Shown here in pieces: positions 8,290 to 17,600 of a stretch of 45,295 bases of DNA. The notes below the pieces were generated by a model, which searched no databases, was not told the DNA's origin, and worked only from the letters and a program-made list of their open reading frames with translations. The stretch is from Alienimonas chondri. Its GTDB lineage: Bacteria > Planctomycetota > Planctomycetia > Planctomycetales > Planctomycetaceae. The DNA lies in contig NZ_WTPX01000022.1 in the NCBI RefSeq assembly GCF_013036045.1, positions 1 through 45,295 of the forward strand, in the 5' to 3' direction. Made by a program: the position numbers and the translations under genes. How positions within the stretch are numbered: the stretch's first letter is position 1; each line of letters begins with the position of its first letter.

Positions 8290-9171
8290 ATGAAAGTCGT
8301 GCTGTTCTGCGGCGGATTCGGGATGCGCCTGCGGGAGTATTCGGAGTCGATCCCCAAGCCGCTGGTGGAGATCGGCGACCGGCCGATCCTGTGGCATATC
8401 ATGAAATACTATGCCCACTACGGGCATACGGATTTCATCCTCTGCCTCGGCTGGCGGGCGCGGGCGTTCAAGCAGTATTTCCTGGAGTACGACGAGTGCG
8501 TCTCCAATGACTTCACGCTGTCGTTCGGACCCGAACGCCGCGGCGTGGGCGAGCGCCGCGGCGCCGAAACGACGGCCGCGGGCGGTCGGCGGCACAGCCG
8601 CCGGGTGCATCTGGCGGGCCGCGACCTGGAGGATTGGAACATCACGTTCGTGGACACGGGAACGACCGCCTCGATCGGGGAGCGTCTGCGGGCGGTGCGC
8701 CCCCATCTCGACGGCGAAGAAACGTTCCTGGCCAACTACGCCGACGGCCTCGCCGACCTGCACCTTCCGGACCTGGTCCGGTTTCACCGGGAGCGGGAGG
8801 CGACCGCCAGTTTCCTGACGGTCAAGCCCTCTCAGACTTTCCATACCGTGGACATGGACGAACGTGGCCAGGTCCGGGAGTTGAGGGACGTGACTCAGAC
8901 CGACACCTGGATCAACGCCGGATTTTTCGTGCTGGACCAGGCGATCTTCGAGGCGCTGCGGCCGGGCGAGGATCTCGTCGCGGAGCCGCTGGAACGGCTG
9001 GCCCACGCCGGACGGCTCTCCGCGCTGCGGTACGAAGGGTTCTGGGGCTGCATGGACACGTTCAAGGAGAAACAAATGCTGGACGACCTCTACGCCGACG
9101 GAAACGCCCCCTGGGAGGTCTGGCGGCCCCGCGTCCCGGGCCCCGCGGTCCCGACCGCCGGCGGGCGCTGA
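8290..9171 (+). CDS. rfbF: Glucose-1-phosphate cytidylyltransferase
   Basis: This enzyme makes CDP-glucose from CTP and glucose 1-phosphate, feeding the dehydratase at 1991. The 293-residue protein has the nucleotidyltransferase signature FCGGFGMRLREYSESIPKPLVEIG at its N-terminus (shown in part), then PILWHIMKYYAHYGHTDFILCLGW and ANYADGLADL, where the family's metal-binding Asp sits. It is longer than the usual 257 or so residues: there is an Arg/Gly-rich insert near residues 82-106 and a short Pro-rich tail. The FKEKQMLDDLYADGNAPWEVW ending is typical of RfbF. It is followed after four nt by the PIG-L gene. Confidence in the reaction is high; CTP specificity is inferred from the family and the rfbG partner. 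Confidence 0.92.
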   Translation: MKVVLFCGGFGMRLREYSESIPKPLVEIGDRPILWHIMKYYAHYGHTDFILCLGWRARAFKQYFLEYDECVSNDFTLSFGPERRGVGERRGAETTAAGGRRHSRRVHLAGRDLEDWNITFVDTGTTASIGERLRAVRPHLDGEETFLANYADGLADLHLPDLVRFHREREATASFLTVKPSQTFHTVDMDERGQVRELRDVTQTDTWINAGFFVLDQAIFEALRPGEDLVAEPLERLAHAGRLSALRYEGFWGCMDTFKEKQMLDDLYADGNAPWEVWRPRVPGPAVPTAGGR

Positions 9172-9175
9172 TCCG

Positions 9176-9814
9176 GTGTTCCATCCCTCCCTGACGGGCG
9201 TGCGAGAGGTCCTGTGCCTCGGCGCCCACCCCGACGACATCGAGATCGGCTGCGGCGGCACGCTGCTGCGGTTGCTCGCGGAGAACCCCGGCGTGCGCGT
9301 CACCTGGGTCGTGTTCAGCGGCGAAGGGGAGCGCCGCGACGAGGCTCTGCGCGGGGCGGACCTGTTCCTGAACGACGCCGGCGAACGGGCCGTCCACGTC
9401 GAGCGTTTCCGGGACAGTTATTTCCCGTTCGACAGCGGCTTGAAGGATCGCTTCCACGAACTTGCCGCGGGCGTCTCGCCGGACATCGTGTTCACCCATC
9501 GCCGGGACGACGCCCACCAGGATCACCGGGCCGTCGCGGAACTGACTTGGTGCGCCTTCCGGGATCACTTGATCTTCGAGTACGAGATCCCGAAGTACGA
9601 GGGCGACCTCGCCCCGCCCAACCTGTTCGTGCCGCTGGACGCCTCCACCGCCGACCGAAAGATCGCGCAGCTGGCGGAGGCGTTTCCCTCGCAGGCGGCG
9701 CGGCGGTGGTTCACGGCGGACACGTTCCGCGGGCTACTGCGGCTGCGGGGCGTGGAGGCGAACGCCGTCAGCGGGGTGGCCGAGGCGTTTCACTGCCGGA
9801 AACTCGTGCTGTGA
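9176..9814 (+). CDS. PIG-L/LmbE family N-deacetylase
   Basis: This 212-residue protein starts at GTG 9176. It has the PIG-L zinc motif AHPDDIEIGCGG (AHPDD at residues 17-21) and the second metal/catalytic motif RRDDAHQDHRAV, where HxxH follows an Asp, as in MshB and GlcNAc-PI deacetylases. The expected reaction is zinc-dependent hydrolysis of an N-acetyl group on a sugar or sugar nucleotide. Together with the aminotransferase at 3358 and the GNAT at 953 it could swap one N-acyl group for another. It overlaps the next gene by GTGA at 9811. The deacetylase fold is clear; the acceptor is inferred. Confidence 0.88.
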   Translation: MFHPSLTGVREVLCLGAHPDDIEIGCGGTLLRLLAENPGVRVTWVVFSGEGERRDEALRGADLFLNDAGERAVHVERFRDSYFPFDSGLKDRFHELAAGVSPDIVFTHRRDDAHQDHRAVAELTWCAFRDHLIFEYEIPKYEGDLAPPNLFVPLDASTADRKIAQLAEAFPSQAARRWFTADTFRGLLRLRGVEANAVSGVAEAFHCRKLVL

Positions 9815-11148
9815 CGAACGCGTTGCTCGACCCGGCGACCGACCCGGCGACCGACCCGTCCCCGCCGGCGGCCGGCGTGCGGGGCGCGGTGCGGTCGGCG
9901 TGGAGGCGGTCCGCGTCCGATCCGGTCTTGGCGGTGTTGGATCAGGGGCTGGTCAGCGGGACGCGGTTCGTTACCACCGTGGCGGTCGGGCGGGCCGCGG
10001 GGGAGGAGGAGCTGGGCCTCTACTCCTTGGCGATGGCGGGATTGATCCTTGCCGGCGTGGCGCAGGAAGCGGTCGTGACCAAGCCGTACACCGTGCTGCG
10101 GGAGGGCGAGGTCGACTCCGACTACGCCGGCAGCGCACTGCTGCATCACGCCGCGTTGGGCGGGGGACTGGCCGTCGCATTGCTGGCGGCGGCGGGGATC
10201 GCGGCGGCGGCCGGGGCGGGAACCGCTGCGATCGTGCTCGCCGTGACGGCCGCCGCCGTCCCGCTGTCGCTGCTTTGGGAGTTCGCCCGCCGGATGAGCT
10301 TCGCCCATCTACGCCTGCGGTCCGCGTTGGCGGTGGACGGCGGCCTGGCCGCGCTGCAACTCGGGGCGTTGGCGGGATTGTGGGCGACCGGACGCCTGAC
10401 GGCGTTGACGGCGCTGGCGGCGACGGCGGCGGCGGGGCTGATCGCGGGATCGATCTGGCTGGCCCGGTCGCGGACCGTGTTCCGGCTGGGGACTGGCCGC
10501 GTCGGCGCGGACTGGCGGCGGAGCTGGCAGTTCGGTCGCTGGGTTCTGGCGGCGCAGCTGTGCGGCCAGGTGAACGGCAGCGCCCCGCAGTGGGTGCTCG
10601 CGGCGGCGGTCGGAATAGCGGCGACCGGACGGTTCGCGGCGGCGCAGAACGTCGTGCTGCTGTGCAACCCGTTGATTCTGGCCGTGGCGAGCCTGCTGGT
10701 CGCCCAGACCGCCGCCGCCCGCCGCACCGGCGGTCCGACAGCGGTCCGCCGCGTGGCGGTGCGGGCCGCGGTCGCGCTGACGGCCTTCGCCGGGCTGTTC
10801 TGGCTGGGTCTGCTGGTCGCCGCCGGGCCGCTGCTGGGACTGCTGTACGGGACCGAGTTCGCGTCCGCCGCGCCGGTTATCCTGCTGCTGGGGCTGGCGC
10901 CGCTGGCGTGGTCGGTCAGCACCGCGTTTGAGGCGGGGCTCTCCGCGATCGACCGGCCGGAAGTGGGATTCCGGGCGATGCTGGCCGGCCTGCTGACGAC
11001 CGTCGCGGCCGCCGTCCCGCTTTCGGCAATCTACGCCGCGCCGGGGGCCGGGGCGGCCGTTCTGCTGGGCAGCGCCGTCGCCGCGGTTGCCTTGGCCGTC
11101 CCCTTCCTCCGCCTCACCTCCGCAAGCCCCGCCCCCGAGCCCGCATGA
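9811..11148 (+). CDS. Wzx-like polysaccharide flippase (MATE/MVF-type membrane protein)
   Basis: This 445-residue protein starts at the GTG at 9811, overlapping the PIG-L stop, and ends overlapping the ACP start (ATGA). After a 40-residue soluble N-terminus there are roughly a dozen hydrophobic segments rich in Ala/Leu/Gly, with short Arg-rich cytoplasmic loops, matching the size and layout of O-antigen flippases. FGRWVLAAQLCGQVNGSAPQWVLAAAVG and FAAAQNVVLLCNP resemble the helix 7-8 region of this group. The role would be flipping lipid-linked oligosaccharide across the inner membrane. A 12-nt direct repeat at the start encodes DPATDPATDP and has no known role. Confidence 0.85.
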   Translation: MTNALLDPATDPATDPSPPAAGVRGAVRSAWRRSASDPVLAVLDQGLVSGTRFVTTVAVGRAAGEEELGLYSLAMAGLILAGVAQEAVVTKPYTVLREGEVDSDYAGSALLHHAALGGGLAVALLAAAGIAAAAGAGTAAIVLAVTAAAVPLSLLWEFARRMSFAHLRLRSALAVDGGLAALQLGALAGLWATGRLTALTALAATAAAGLIAGSIWLARSRTVFRLGTGRVGADWRRSWQFGRWVLAAQLCGQVNGSAPQWVLAAAVGIAATGRFAAAQNVVLLCNPLILAVASLLVAQTAAARRTGGPTAVRRVAVRAAVALTAFAGLFWLGLLVAAGPLLGLLYGTEFASAAPVILLLGLAPLAWSVSTAFEAGLSAIDRPEVGFRAMLAGLLTTVAAAVPLSAIYAAPGAGAAVLLGSAVAAVALAVPFLRLTSASPAPEPA

Positions 11149-11426
11149 CCGACGCCGCACCCGACCCCGCCGACGCGATCCGCGCATTCGTCCGCGAGCA
11201 GTTCCCTTTAGCCGCGCAGCGCGACCTGTCCGACGACGCCTCCCTGCTGGACAGCGGGGCGGTCGACTCGCTGGGCGTCCTGGACCTGGTCGGTTTTCTG
11301 GAGAGCCGCTTCGAGGTGCACGTCGAGGACGAAGAGGTCGTCGGCGAGCATTTCGAGTCCGTGGCCGCGATGGCCCGCTTCGTCGAGTCGAAGCGCGGCT
11401 CCGGGGCCGGGCGGGCGGAGAACTGA
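11145..11426 (+). CDS. Acyl carrier protein
   Basis: A 93-residue acidic carrier protein with the phosphopantetheine attachment site GAVDSLGVLDLV; Ser42 is the modified residue. Helix 1 (DAIRAFVREQF), the DDASLLDSG loop and the helix 3-4 region (VVGEHFESVAAMARFV) match the ACP/PCP fold. It starts within the flippase stop (ATGA) and is followed eight nt later by an AMP-forming ligase, then a PLP decarboxylase. This order suggests that the ligase charges the carrier and the decarboxylase makes or edits the tethered group, in the manner of DltA/DltC or of the exosortase-A-associated gene set. It is unlikely to be the housekeeping fatty-acid ACP because of the context. Confidence 0.9.
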   Translation: MTDAAPDPADAIRAFVREQFPLAAQRDLSDDASLLDSGAVDSLGVLDLVGFLESRFEVHVEDEEVVGEHFESVAAMARFVESKRGSGAGRAEN

Positions 11427-11434
11427 TCGGCCCG

Positions 11435-13036
11435 ATGGACTACCTCCTGCACCACACGCTGTTCTCCTCCGCCGCCCGCAGGCCTGATGCGGAGGCGCTG
11501 GTCGACAAGGACCGACGGCTGTCGTTCGGGCAGTTCGCCGCGGCGGCGGCCCGTTTGGGCAACGGGCTGCGGGGGTTGGGCGTACGGCGGGGGGACCGGG
11601 TCGCGATTTTTCTGGGACCTTCGCTCGAACTGCCGATCGCGATTTACGGCGTGAGCGCGGCGGGGGCGGCGTTCGTGCCGATCCACCACGGGCTGCGGCC
11701 GTCGCAGGTGGGCCACATCCTGCGGGACTGCGGCGTGCGGGTTCTCGTCACCGCCGCCGACCGACTGGGCGAACTGGCGGAGACGGCGGGCGGCTGCCCC
11801 GATCTGGAGCAGGTCGTTGCCGTCGGCGGGGCGGACGGCGCTCCGGGATTCCCCGCGCCGGTTCGTGACTGGGACGACCTGTGTCGCGCCGCGGACGCGA
11901 CGCCGCCGGCGGACGTCGGCGTGGACCGCGACCTCGGAGCGGTGCTGTACACGTCGGGTTCGACGGGATCGCCGAAGGGCGTGATGCTCTCGCACGCGAA
12001 CTTGCTCGCCGGGGCGTCGATCGTTTCGGACTACCTGTCGATCGTCGCGACCGACCGGCTGCTGGCGGCGCTGCCGTTCAGCTTCGACGCCGGTTTGAAT
12101 CAACTCACGACCGCCGTACGACAGGGGGCGGCGTGCGTGCTGATCCGGTTCGTGCTGCCGCGGGATCTGGTCCGCGTGCTCGGGGCGGAGCGAATCACCG
12201 GTTTAGCCGGCGTGCCGCCGCTCTGGGCGCGGCTGACGGCCCCGGGGGCCGGGCTGGCGGAGGCCGAACTGCCGGCGCTGCGGTACCTTACGAACACCGG
12301 CGGGGCGGTCTCGCGGGCGTTACTGGACAGGCTGCGGGCCGCGGCGCCGGCCGCGGACGTCGTGCTGATGTACGGGCTGACGGAAGCCTTCCGCTCGACC
12401 TACCTGCCGCCCGCCGAGTTGGACCGCCGACCGGATTCGATGGGGAAGGCGATCCCGAACACGGAGATCCTCGTCGTCGCCGAAGACGGTCGCCTCTGCG
12501 GACCCGGCGAGGTCGGCGAGTTGGTGCACCACGGGCCGACCGTCTCCCGCGGCTACTGGGGCCGGCCGGAGCAGACCGCGGCGGTCCTCCGCCCGCACCC
12601 GTTCCCCCCGCCCGGCGGGGCGGAGCCGGACCGGGTCTGCTACTCCGGCGACCTCGTGCGGACGGACGAGGACGGGTTCCTCTACTTCGTCGGCCGGCGG
12701 GACGGGCAGATCAAGACCAGCGGGTTCCGCGTCAGCCCCACCGAAATTGAGGCCGCCGTCGCCGCCGCCGACGGCGTGCGGGAGGCCGCGGTCGTCGGCG
12801 TGCCGGACGAAACGCTCGGCCAGCGGGTGATCGCGTTCGTCGCCCCCGCGGACGTCGACCCCGCCGCCGTCCGGGCCGCCTGCGCCGCGGCCCTGCCGGC
12901 CCACATGGTTCCCGGGGCCGTCGAACCCCGCGACGGTCTGCCTCGCACCGCCAGCGGCAAGACCGACTATCCCGCCCTCCGCACGGAAGCCGCGGCCCTG
13001 CACGGCCCCCCCGAAGAAACCGCCGCCGGTGCCTGA
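11435..13036 (+). CDS. AMP-forming acyl/aminoacyl ligase (exosortase-A-associated type)
   Basis: This 533-residue ANL-superfamily adenylating enzyme starts at ATG 11435. The ATP-binding P-loop YTSGSTGSPKGVMLSH begins at 172; LTNTGGAV and MYGLTEAFRSTYLPP follow (A4/A5), then SGDLVRTDEDGFLYFVGR (A7/A8), IKTSGFRVSPTEIE, and the catalytic lysine Lys509 in TASGKTDYP. It activates a carboxylate as an acyl-AMP and probably loads it on the ACP encoded just upstream. Sequence style and neighbours (ACP before, LysA-like decarboxylase after) match TIGR03098, the ligase class found with exosortase A. It overlaps the decarboxylase start by eight nt. The substrate is not readable from sequence here. Confidence 0.9.
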   Translation: MDYLLHHTLFSSAARRPDAEALVDKDRRLSFGQFAAAAARLGNGLRGLGVRRGDRVAIFLGPSLELPIAIYGVSAAGAAFVPIHHGLRPSQVGHILRDCGVRVLVTAADRLGELAETAGGCPDLEQVVAVGGADGAPGFPAPVRDWDDLCRAADATPPADVGVDRDLGAVLYTSGSTGSPKGVMLSHANLLAGASIVSDYLSIVATDRLLAALPFSFDAGLNQLTTAVRQGAACVLIRFVLPRDLVRVLGAERITGLAGVPPLWARLTAPGAGLAEAELPALRYLTNTGGAVSRALLDRLRAAAPAADVVLMYGLTEAFRSTYLPPAELDRRPDSMGKAIPNTEILVVAEDGRLCGPGEVGELVHHGPTVSRGYWGRPEQTAAVLRPHPFPPPGGAEPDRVCYSGDLVRTDEDGFLYFVGRRDGQIKTSGFRVSPTEIEAAVAAADGVREAAVVGVPDETLGQRVIAFVAPADVDPAAVRAACAAALPAHMVPGAVEPRDGLPRTASGKTDYPALRTEAAALHGPPEETAAGA

Positions 13037-14408
13037 CCCGCTCCCCCCGCACGTCGCCGCGCTGATTGCCCGACGGTTCCCGGACTCGACCGAGGAACTG
13101 GTCGTCGGCGGCGTGCCAGTCGGCGAGCTGGCCGAACGGTTCGGCACCCCGCTGTTCGCCTACGACGGCGGGATTTTGTCGGACGCGGTGCGGTCCGTCC
13201 GCGACACGCTGCCGGCCGGGTGGGAGCTGTTCTACTCGATGAAGGCGAATCCCGCCGCCGCGTTCCTGCGTTTCTTCCTCGGCCGGGGCTGCGGAATCGA
13301 GGTGGCCTCCGCCGGCGAACTGCGGCAGGCTTTGGATGCGGGCTGCGAGGCGAACGAAATCATCTTCGCCGGGCCGGGGAAGACGGATGCGGAACTGAGG
13401 CTCGCCGCGGAGGCGGGCGTCGGCGAGTTGCACCTCGAATCCGTCGGCGAGGCCCGCCGACTGGCCCGAATCGCGGCCGGCTCGCCGCTCCGCACCCGCC
13501 TGGCGGTGCGGGTGAACCCGGACGCCGCGGTGCAGGGCGGGGCGATGCGGATGGGCGGCCGGCCCAGCCCGTTCGGCGTCGACGAGGAGCGCTTCGAAGA
13601 CGCCGTCGACGAGAGCGAAGCCGCGGGATTGCAGGTCGACGGCCTGCATCTGTTCACCGGCACGCAGATCCTCGACGCGGACGTGCTGCTCGCCCAGTAC
13701 CGGCACGGATTCGCCCTCGCCCGCCGGCTCGCCGACCGGACCGGCCGGCCGGTCGGTACGGTGGACCTCGGCGGAGGGTGGGGCGTTCCGTACTTCCCGA
13801 ACGAAACCCCGCTGGACCTCCTCGCCCTTGCCGACGGACTGAGCGAACTCGAAGCCGACCGCGGCGCCGACCCGCGGTTGGCCGAGGCCCGTGTGGTCTT
13901 GGAACCGGGCCGGTTTCTCGCCGCCGAAGCCGGCGTCTACCTGACCCGGGTGACGGACGTGAAGTCCTCCCGCGGCAAGACGTTCGCGGTGCTGGACGGC
14001 GGGATGCACCATCACCTCGCCGCGTCCGGGAACCTCGGCCAGACGATCAAGCGGAATTACCCGCTCGCCGTCGTCAACCGGCTGCGGGAGGCGGCCGACG
14101 CCCCGGCCGAGCTGGTCGGCCCGCTCTGCACGCCGCTGGACATGCTCGGTCGGGCCGCGGCGGTCCCGGCTCCACGGGTCGGCGACCTGGTGGGGGTGTT
14201 TCAATCCGGAGCCTACGCTCGTACCGCCAGTCCGCTGGGCTTCCTCAGCCACGCCGCCCCGCCGGAACTGTGGGTCGAGGCCGGCGCCGCCCGCCTCATC
14301 CGCCGCCGCGGCACGCCCGCGGACCTCCGCGACGACCAGATCGACGCCCCCGACGAACCGCCCGCGGCCGGATCGACCGACGACGCCGAACACGATCCCG
14401 CTGTTTGA
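13029..14408 (+). CDS. PLP-dependent LysA/Orn-family decarboxylase (exosortase-A-associated type)
   Basis: A 459-residue fold-type III PLP enzyme starting at GTG 13029 inside the ligase's 3' end. The PLP lysine is Lys72 in FYSMKANP. GIEVASAGEL, HLFTGTQIL, TVDLGGGWGVPYFPNE (glycine loop for PLP phosphate), VLEPGRFLAAEAG and GPLCTPLDMLGR (catalytic Cys from the second subunit) follow in family order, and YARTASPLGFLSH closes the fold. Diaminopimelate or ornithine/lysine decarboxylases share this fold; position after ACP and ligase fits TIGR03099. It may make a (di)amine or act on an amino acid destined for the ACP. The last 30 residues are Asp/Pro-rich and disordered-looking. This is the last gene of the glycan unit. 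Confidence 0.9.
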   Translation: MPDPLPPHVAALIARRFPDSTEELVVGGVPVGELAERFGTPLFAYDGGILSDAVRSVRDTLPAGWELFYSMKANPAAAFLRFFLGRGCGIEVASAGELRQALDAGCEANEIIFAGPGKTDAELRLAAEAGVGELHLESVGEARRLARIAAGSPLRTRLAVRVNPDAAVQGGAMRMGGRPSPFGVDEERFEDAVDESEAAGLQVDGLHLFTGTQILDADVLLAQYRHGFALARRLADRTGRPVGTVDLGGGWGVPYFPNETPLDLLALADGLSELEADRGADPRLAEARVVLEPGRFLAAEAGVYLTRVTDVKSSRGKTFAVLDGGMHHHLAASGNLGQTIKRNYPLAVVNRLREAADAPAELVGPLCTPLDMLGRAAAVPAPRVGDLVGVFQSGAYARTASPLGFLSHAAPPELWVEAGAARLIRRRGTPADLRDDQIDAPDEPPAAGSTDDAEHDPAV

Positions 14409-14683
14409 GGCTTTGCGTTGCCCGGCAACGCGATCGCGAAATGAAGCCGCCGCCGCCTCGTTCGCTTGGGCCCTCAGCGAAGGTTGAGCGCTCGGCGAAG
14501 GAACGACGGGAAAGTGGAGTTCTGGACGGAGTGAAACCGAGGACTTCGTCCGCAGTCTTCGACGGTTCGCCTCCGCCAGCGACGGTTTCTCCACGCGGAA
14601 GTCCCGCCGGTTGGGGGTTCAAAACTCTTCGGGGTCTCATCGCCGAAGGAGGTGCGGGGGCGGCGGCGGGCGAGAGCCGTTCC
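14409..14683. other. Convergent intergenic region with short repeats
   Basis: This 275-nt stretch separates convergent genes. Near its left end GCGTTG-CCCGG-CAACGC (14415-14431) forms a compact GC-rich hairpin, followed by the palindrome CGCGATCGCG (14429-14438); these may end the + strand glycan transcript, though no T-run follows. Further right are short direct repeats (GCGAAGG twice near 14477-14503, CGACGGTT twice near 14560-14590). An open frame on the - strand crosses it but is Arg/Ser-rich without family resemblance, so no gene is called. Confidence 0.4.
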
Positions 14684-17600
14684 TCAGGGCGAACCTTCCA
14701 GGAACGCGAACAGGTCGGCCATCTGCTGCGGGGTGATCTCGCGTTCGAGTCCCTCCGGCATCAGCGACAGGCCGCTGCTTTGGAGCAGCACGATCTCCTC
14801 CCGGCGGACGGTCAGGTCGGGACCGTCGACGCGGCGGAGCGTCACGCCGGTCGCCGATTGCTCCGCGATCAGGCCCGTGTGCGTCCGGCCGTCCTTGAGC
14901 AGCGCCACGTAACTGAGGTACTCCGGGTTCGCCTCGCGGTTCGGGTCCAGCACGTTGACCAACAGGGTCTCCCGTCCGCGGGCGGTCGCAGCCACGAGGT
15001 TCGGGCCGATCGTCGTTCCGTCCTCCCCCACGCGGTGACAGCTCGCGCAGCGCTTGAGGAAGACCGGCCGGCCGGACTCGGGGTCGCCCGGACGGTCGAG
15101 CGCGGCGCCGTACTCGGCGAGGACATCGTTCCGGTCGCCGACCTCCGTCTTCGCGAGGATCGCGTCGATGCGGGCGGCGGTCTCCGCGTTCACCGCGATT
15201 CGGTGCAGCCGCAGCCGTTCGGGGTTCCAACGAGAGCGGGGCGCCTCGCCGGACTCGATCGCGGTCAGCAGGGCGTCGTTCCACTGGATGCGCGACAGCA
15301 GCGTGTCGAAGACCGCATCCTGCAACTCCGGGCCGAGGCTGGGCCAACGCCGCACCAACTCCCCCCCGATCGAGTCGTCGTTTGTCGCGGAAAGCGTTTC
15401 GAACGCCGCGCGTTGGACCGCCGCCGGCTCCCGCGGGTCGAGGCGGTCGAGCAGCCGCCGGACGTCCTCCGGCGAGGCGCCGGCGGCGAGCGTGCGGATC
15501 GCGGCGACCCGCTCGTCGAGCGGCCGGTCCGGGGCGTCGAGCGTGCCCCGGGCCGTCGCGAGCAGACCTTCGAGGATCCCCGCCAGGCCGTCGCCGGCGG
15601 CGAGTTCGTCCGCGACCGGGTTGCGGGAGTTCTGCAGTCCCCGGGTGAGCTGCGTCAGCACCGTCGCGGCCCGCGAATCGGCTTGCGGCGTGCGGGAGGC
15701 CGCCTGCAATACGGCGGCGACCTCGGCGGGGTCCGCCTGCCGGCCGATCAGTTCGGCCAGCGCCCCGACAGCCCCCTCCGTCCCTTCGCGGGGGGCCGCG
15801 GCGAGCTGCGTTGCAACGACTCGGCCGGCCCCCGTCGACAGGGAGCTGAACGTCGCGAACCGCATCCACGGGTCGTCGCCGAACCGGGTGAGCAGTTCCG
15901 CGGCGATCGGCGCCCGCCAGCCGGTCGGGAACTCGCCGATCGTGAAGGCGAGCTGGAACCGCACGAGCGGATCGGGGTCGTCGACCAACCGCGTCAGTTC
16001 CTCGCGGACCGGCGTCGACCGTGGGAACCGCTCCGCCAGTCGCAGGGCGAACGTGCGGACGCGGGGATGCTCGTCCCGCAGGCCGGCGAGAACCGCCGCC
16101 TCGTCGAGCAGACCGAGACCGTCGATCACCGCGAGCGCGTGCAGCCGGCCGAGCGGGCGGTCGCTCGTTTCCAGCAACGTGCGCAGCGGACCGAACGCGC
16201 GGGGGTTCTGCCGTTCGTACAGCAGTCGGGCGGCGGTCTCGCGGTGCCAGCCGTTGTCGTGGGCCAGCAGGGCGACTAGCTCGTCGGTCGCGGCGCCGGA
16301 GAGCGTCGGTGCCGGCCGGTGCGCGTAGTCGTCGGGAACGATCCGATAGAGCCGTCCCCGGTCGCGGCCGCTGGTGAGATCGAGATGCCGCTTGATGCTG
16401 TCCGGCAGCGACTTCGGGTGCTCGATCGTCTCGCGACTCATGTCGAGGACGTACAGCCCGCCGTCCGGGGCGTTGGCGAACTGCACCGGCCGAAACCAGA
16501 TGTCATCGGAGGCGAGGAACTCGGTCGCTTCGTCGATGCGGCGGGCGATCGGCACGACGCCCTCCCCCTCGAACGTCACCGCCTTGCGATGCACGAGGTT
16601 GCTGCCGACGTCGGCGACGAAGGCCCGCCCGCGTTCGGAGGGCATCGCGTCCCCCCGGTAGATCGTGGCTCCGGTCGCCCCGGTGAAATAGCCGGCCGGC
16701 GTCCCCCCGCCCTCAACCGGGCCGGGGGCGGCGCCGGCGACCCGCAGCCGCGTGCGGAGCGTCCGCCACGGTTCGACCGGGCTACGCCGGAACACCGGCG
16801 CCTGCGGCCCGTCGGCCGCGATGCTGTGCCGCACGCGCGGCGCCGTCAGCTCGGGGAATCGCGCCGCGTACCGCGGTTCATAGACGACGTACTGCAGGTG
16901 GTCGCTGTTGGCGCTGCTGAACTTCCGGCCCCAGTCGTCGAAGCCCATCCCGTGCTGGGCGCCGCCCGGTTCCGCTCGGAGGTCGAGGGTCCGGGGATCG
17001 AACGAGAAATCCCGTCCGTCGAGGGCCACGGGGGTCATGTCGGGCACGTCCGAACGGACGACCGTGCCGCCCGCCGTCCCCGTGGCGCCGTGGATCCGGT
17101 TATCGAGTCCCCAGCGGAGGCTGTTCATCAACCCCTGCACGTTCGAGCGATCAAACCCCTCGAAGACGACCCGCCGCTCGTCCGCCCGGCCGTCGCCGGT
17201 CGTGTCCTTGAGGTAGAGCATCAGCGGCGGCGTCCCCACGAACACGCCCCCGTCGTAGGCGATCACGGCCGTCGGCCAGGAGAGCCCCTCCGCGAACACG
17301 GTCGCCTGATCGAACGTGCCGTCCCGGTCCGTATCTTCCAGCAATCGGATGCGTCCGAGATGGGCCTTGTCCTGCTCGGAATAGTCCCGCATTTCGACGA
17401 CGTAGAGCCGCCCGTCGGCGTCGAAGCTCATCGCCACCGGGTCCGTCACGAGCGGTTCCGCGGCGACCAGATCGACTCGGAATCCCGGCAACGTCTGGAG
17501 GGACTTGAGCCCCTCCGCCGGCGACCGTGGGGGGATGCGGGGGAGCTGGGCTGCGTAGTCGTCGGCCTGTGCCTGTGTGGGCTGTACATCGGCGTCCTGA

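Noticed and set aside
9831-9860. 12-nt repeat at the flippase start as a mobile-element footprint
   Set aside because: Just a two-copy coding repeat (DPAT) without flanking duplications.
14296-14640. 114-codon - strand frame in the convergent gap
   Set aside because: Overlaps the decarboxylase 3' end, Ser/Arg-rich, no motif; treated as non-coding.
13220-16279. 1019-codon + strand frame spanning the decarboxylase end, gap and antisense of the heme protein
   Set aside because: Overlaps two clear genes, Arg/Gly/Pro-rich, no domain resemblance.
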